Source of the DNA: an uncultured bacterium | GTDB taxonomy: Bacteria; Bacillota; Clostridia; Lachnospirales; Lachnospiraceae | DNA: 8,310 nucleotides | NCBI GenBank assembly: GCA_945871045.1 | Contig: CAMBUC010000084.1 | Coordinates: 1-8,310, forward strand | Reading direction: 5' to 3' | Part shown: one piece after another, positions 6,327 through 8,310 of the stretch | How the letters are laid out: each line of letters opens with the position of its first letter | How positions within the stretch are numbered: position 1 is the stretch's first letter | The notes under the pieces: generated by a model | Databases searched by the model: none | The model's input: the letters and a program-made list of their open reading frames with translations, nothing else | Told to the model about the DNA's origin: nothing | Position numbers and translations under genes: made by a program

Positions 6327-6455
6327 ATGAGTATTTTAACAATATTTGCAGGGATCGTATTATTGGTGATCATTGCAGTTGTAGTGATCGTTGCTTCAGT
6401 TGCCGGTGCTACGGCAGCAGTTGTGGCAGATGAGGAAGACGGAGAGGACGAATAA
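6327..6455 (+). CDS. 42-residue single-span membrane microprotein with acidic tail
   Basis: A short ORF running from ATG at 6327 to TAA at 6453-6455. The product starts MSILTIF, has one long uncharged stretch rich in Ile, Val and Ala (about residues 5-34), and ends in a strongly acidic tail DEEDGEDE. It should form one transmembrane helix. A purine-rich ribosome binding site (GGAAAGGAAG, 6311-6320) precedes it, it follows the second LRR gene by 30 bases, and only two bases separate it from the next gene, whose ribosome binding site (GGAGAGG, 6441-6447) lies inside its last codons. This tight packing and the coherent composition argue that it is translated. No positive charge precedes the hydrophobic segment, so topology is uncertain. 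I do not recognise a family; it may be a partner of the downstream two-span protein. Confidence 0.75.
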   Translation: MSILTIFAGIVLLVIIAVVVIVASVAGATAAVVADEEDGEDE

Positions 6456-6457
6456 AA

Positions 6458-6769
6458 ATGAATGATGGAAATAAGGATAAAGCAGAAAGTAAACTGGCAA
6501 AACTTCTGTTAGTCAACTATCGGACAAGGCGGGGGTCCTATTTGCTTCGTCTTTTGGGCGGACTCTATGTCGCATATCTGATGTATCAGATGTTTACGGG
6601 AGCAAACGGTGAGATGTCAATGGCGGTAATGATCATCGGTATCGTGATGTCTATTGTTGCTATTTACTTTATGCTTAGCGGAGGTTATGCATTTATCAAC
6701 GGCATTTATTCCGAAAATGTTCAGGAAGAACCGGAGCAGATACAAACAGAAAGTGATACGGAAAATTAA
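6458..6769 (+). CDS. Small two-span membrane protein of unknown function
   Basis: A 103-residue protein. A charged, lysine-rich N-terminus and a basic patch YRTRRGS (21-27) precede a first membrane span at about 28-47 (LLGGLYVAYLMYQMF). A short polar turn with GANGE (48-52) leads to a second span at about 54-73, then a Gly/Tyr/Phe-rich segment and an acidic Glu/Gln-rich tail (87-103). The positive-inside rule places both ends in the cytoplasm. It starts two bases after the microprotein's stop codon, so translation of the two is probably coupled, and it is the last gene before a strong terminator. Family not recognised. Context suggests a membrane function linked to the two exported LRR proteins, but nothing in the sequence proves it. 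Confidence 0.85.
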   Translation: MNDGNKDKAESKLAKLLLVNYRTRRGSYLLRLLGGLYVAYLMYQMFTGANGEMSMAVMIIGIVMSIVAIYFMLSGGYAFINGIYSENVQEEPEQIQTESDTEN

Positions 6770-6806
6770 AAAACCGGGGGCGTTTGGCTCCCGGTTTTCA
6801 TTTTTT
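6770..6806. terminator. Bidirectional rho-independent terminator between the LRR operon and cheC
   Basis: AAAACCGGG (6770-6778) pairs with CCCGGTTTT (6790-6798), extended inward by a G-T and a G-C pair around a 7-base loop. On the + strand the stem ends in TTTT, then CA and TTTTTT. On the - strand the continuing A run before the left arm gives a T tract. It begins right after the stop of the two-span protein gene and lies just beyond the stop of convergent cheC. Confidence 0.9.
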
Positions 6807-6811
6807 GAATA

Positions 6812-7435
6812 TTAATAAGCAATTCCCAGTTTATCAAATAATTTTTGCAACGATTCGATCTCAAGGATCAGGATCATGCTGCTTTTGATCTCAGTGCCGC
6901 CGATAAAGAGATTCTCGTCGATGTAAAGTACCTGATTACCGATGGCATCAAAGCGATTAGACACAGATTTCAATACATTTTCTACTGTGTCCAGATATTC
7001 CGTGGGCGGCGTGATATTGATGAAACTGTTTGTCATGGCTGCTATGGAATTTACATAGGCGGCAGTCGTGATATTGCTGGTCTCTTTGATGGCGGACAGA
7101 TCCATTTCATTGATATCGGCCAGCGTCTGTATATCCTTTGGATAAAATGCGTTGATGATGCGGGAAGCAAATTTGGGCTGAACCACATGCAGCATGACAC
7201 CGTCGATGTCCTCCTCCAGACCAAGGGCAAGACCGATGACTTCGTTATCCTTTCCACCGAGATATTGTGAAACATTTTCATAGTTGATCAGACTGATCGT
7301 AGGAACTTCGATATCAACCGTTGCATTCAACATGGAAGACAACGAGGTAGCCGCATTGCCGGAACCAATATTTCCAATTTCACGTAACACATCTAAATGC
7401 ATTGAATCAAGTTCACTTAAATTATTAAATCCCAT
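6812..7435 (-). CDS. cheC: CheY-P phosphatase CheC
   Basis: A 207-residue cytoplasmic protein of the CheC/CheX/FliY phosphatase family, which dephosphorylates CheY-P and, in Bacillus, works with the receptor deamidase CheD in adaptation. The family signature [D/S]-x3-E-x2-N-x22-P is present twice with exact spacing: D15, E19, N22, P45, and S114, E118, N121, P144. Both active sites therefore appear intact, which marks CheC rather than single-site CheX. Length matches Bacillus CheC (about 209). No flagellar switch domain is attached, so it is not FliY. AGGAG lies seven bases before the ATG at 7435. cheD, cheA, cheW and cheY are not adjacent here; the gene stands alone, divergent from valS. Confidence 0.95.
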   Translation of the reverse strand: MGFNNLSELDSMHLDVLREIGNIGSGNAATSLSSMLNATVDIEVPTISLINYENVSQYLGGKDNEVIGLALGLEEDIDGVMLHVVQPKFASRIINAFYPKDIQTLADINEMDLSAIKETSNITTAAYVNSIAAMTNSFINITPPTEYLDTVENVLKSVSNRFDAIGNQVLYIDENLFIGGTEIKSSMILILEIESLQKLFDKLGIAY

Positions 7436-7485
7436 ACTTTTTCTCCTGTTTGATAGATGAAAGAAACAAATGATTGCTAATTACA

Positions 7486-7514
7486 ATTATACATGTGATT
7501 TCTGCCCTTGACAA
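7486..7514 (-). promoter_or_regulatory. Sigma-A promoter for cheC
   Basis: On the - strand TTGTCA (7514-7509), a 17-base spacer, and TATAAT (7491-7486): five of six at -35, a perfect -10 and ideal spacing. Initiation near 7479 gives a leader of about 45 bases before the cheC ATG. The -35 overlaps that of the oppositely oriented valS promoter. cheC thus appears under housekeeping rather than sigma-D control. Confidence 0.75.
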
Positions 7515-7536
7515 CAACAAAAAATCCATTTACCAT
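7508..7536 (+). promoter_or_regulatory. Sigma-A promoter for valS
   Basis: A consensus TTGACA (7508-7513), a 17-base spacer, and TACCAT (7531-7536), which keeps four of six -10 positions including the key first TA and final T. Initiation near 7543 leaves only about 40 bases before the valS ATG, too short for a T-box leader. Confidence 0.6.
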
Positions 7537-7561
7537 AGTACTGATTAAGCAAAGGAAAAAA

Positions 7562-7585
7562 ATGAAAGAAGGATATAGATTATGA
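7562..7585 (+). CDS. Possible 7-codon leader mini-ORF overlapping the valS start
   Basis: ATG at 7562 encodes MKEGYRL, and its TGA (7583-7585) overlaps the valS ATG in an ATGA arrangement. It has its own ribosome binding site, AAAGGA (7551-7556), close to ideal spacing. The valS ribosome binding site lies inside it. Terminating ribosomes could re-start on valS. It contains no valine codon, so classic attenuation is not indicated, and a chance ORF this short is quite possible. Confidence 0.3.
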   Translation: MKEGYRL

Positions 7586-8310
7586 GTAAAGAACTTGCAA
7601 AAACCTATGATCCGAAAGGAATTGAGGATCGTCTGTATCAGAAGTGGGAGGAGAATGGTTACTTTCACGCTGAGGTAGATCGTTCAAAGAAACCTTTTAC
7701 GATCGTTATGCCGCCTCCGAATATCACAGGACAACTGCACATGGGACATGCTCTGGACAATACGATGCAGGATATTTTGATCCGTTATAAGAGAATGCAG
7801 GGTTACAATGCGCTGTGGCAGCCGGGTACGGATCATGCATCCATTGCTACAGAGGTAAAGGTCATTGAGGCGTTGAAGGAACAGGGTATCAACAAGGCAG
7901 ACCTGACGCGCGAAGAGTTTCTGGAAAAGTGCTGGGACTGGCGTGAAGAGTACGGCGGGCGTATCGTAAAGCAGCTCCGTAAACTGGGTTCTTCTGCAGA
8001 TTGGGAGCGTGAGCGTTTTACCATGGATGAGGGATGTTCTCATGCTGTGGAAGAGGTATTTACAAAATTATATAAAAAGGGCTGGATCTATAAAGGATCC
8101 CGCATTGTCAACTGGTGTCCTGTCTGCAAGACTTCTATTTCAGATGCTGAGGTGGAACACGAGGAGCAGGATGGATTCTTCTGGCATATCAACTATCCGG
8201 TGGTAGGCGAGGACGGCCGTTTTGTAGAGATCGCTACCACAAGACCCGAGACATTCTTTGGTGATACAGCTGTGGCTGTAAATCCGGATGATGACCGCTA
8301 TAAAGATATT
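7582..8310 (+). CDS. valS: Valyl-tRNA synthetase, 3'-truncated (first 243 residues)
   Basis: The class I aminoacyl-tRNA synthetase that charges tRNA-Val with valine. The frame runs without a stop from ATG at 7582 to the end of the window. The N-terminus (ELAKTYDPKGIEDRLYQKW) is the usual ValRS opening. The ATP-binding segment PPPNITGQLHMGHAL (44-58) contains the HIGH-class motif HMGH at 53-56. Next come GTDHASIATE, the conserved NWCPVCKTSISDAEVE block with its Cys pair, and TTRPETFFGDTAVAVNP, the start of the CP1 editing domain that hydrolyses mischarged Thr-tRNA. The KMSKS motif, anticodon-binding domain and C-terminal coiled coil lie beyond the window; full ValRS is about 880 residues. AAGGA at 7569-7573 sets the start. 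Divergent from cheC. No T-box leader is present, unlike many Firmicute valS genes. Confidence 0.97.
   Translation, partial: MSKELAKTYDPKGIEDRLYQKWEENGYFHAEVDRSKKPFTIVMPPPNITGQLHMGHALDNTMQDILIRYKRMQGYNALWQPGTDHASIATEVKVIEALKEQGINKADLTREEFLEKCWDWREEYGGRIVKQLRKLGSSADWERERFTMDEGCSHAVEEVFTKLYKKGWIYKGSRIVNWCPVCKTSISDAEVEHEEQDGFFWHINYPVVGEDGRFVEIATTRPETFFGDTAVAVNPDDDRYKDI

Noticed and set aside
6899..6906. GCCGATAA, a perfect sigma-D -10 sequence on the + strand
   Set aside because: No TAAA-like element lies 15 bases upstream (the bases there are TGCT), and it lies antisense inside cheC with no + strand gene after it.
6845..7270. 141-codon ORF on the + strand opposite cheC
   Set aside because: Antisense to cheC, whose two phosphatase motifs are intact; no ribosome binding site or recognisable motif.
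7684..8043. 119-codon ORF on the - strand opposite valS
   Set aside because: Antisense to the catalytic region of valyl-tRNA synthetase; a shadow of strongly conserved codons.

Overview
The window looks like chromosome from a spore-forming, motile, Gram-positive anaerobe of the Clostridia, most likely a Lachnospiraceae member. The indications are a PdaB-type sporulation deacetylase, a CheC chemotaxis phosphatase, a sigma-D (flagellar) type promoter, paired BspA-like leucine-rich-repeat surface proteins, strong AGGAGG-type ribosome binding sites and moderate GC. No database search was possible, so the lineage is an inference.

Layout, left to right. (1) Positions 1-639 hold the 3' end of an AT-rich gene of unknown function on the + strand. 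It ends at a bidirectional hairpin terminator (664-695) shared with a convergent gene. (2) 725-1528 (-) is a membrane-anchored NodB/CE4 polysaccharide deacetylase of the PdaB type. (3) 1529-1675 is a divergent control region. A sigma-E-like promoter faces pdaB, and a near-consensus sigma-D promoter faces a small gene at 1676-2266. That gene encodes a 196-residue protein resembling the C-terminal part of the flagellar cap protein FliD, and a CsrA-like site overlaps its ribosome binding site. (4) 2343-6769 (+) is a compact gene string: two paralogous secreted LRR_5/InlB-type-repeat proteins (694 and 614 aa), a 42-residue single-span membrane microprotein (6327-6455), and a 103-residue protein with two membrane spans. 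A bidirectional terminator closes it at 6770-6806. A sigma-A promoter candidate inside the end of the FliD-like gene could drive the string separately from the sigma-D promoter. (5) 6812-7435 (-) is cheC, with both phosphatase active sites intact. (6) 7436-7581 is a second divergent control region in which cheC and valS appear to share one sequence as their -35 element. (7) 7582 to the window end (+) is the first 243 codons of valS (valyl-tRNA synthetase), with no T-box leader but a 7-codon mini-ORF overlapping its start.

How the parts may fit together: the window joins a sporulation envelope gene, a flagellar-regulon-like gene, an envelope-protein operon and an adaptation phosphatase. The most interesting unexplained parts are the FliD-like mini-protein under a flagellar promoter and the four-gene surface operon with its tiny membrane protein. 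No CRISPR array, rRNA, tRNA, transposase or phage gene was seen.
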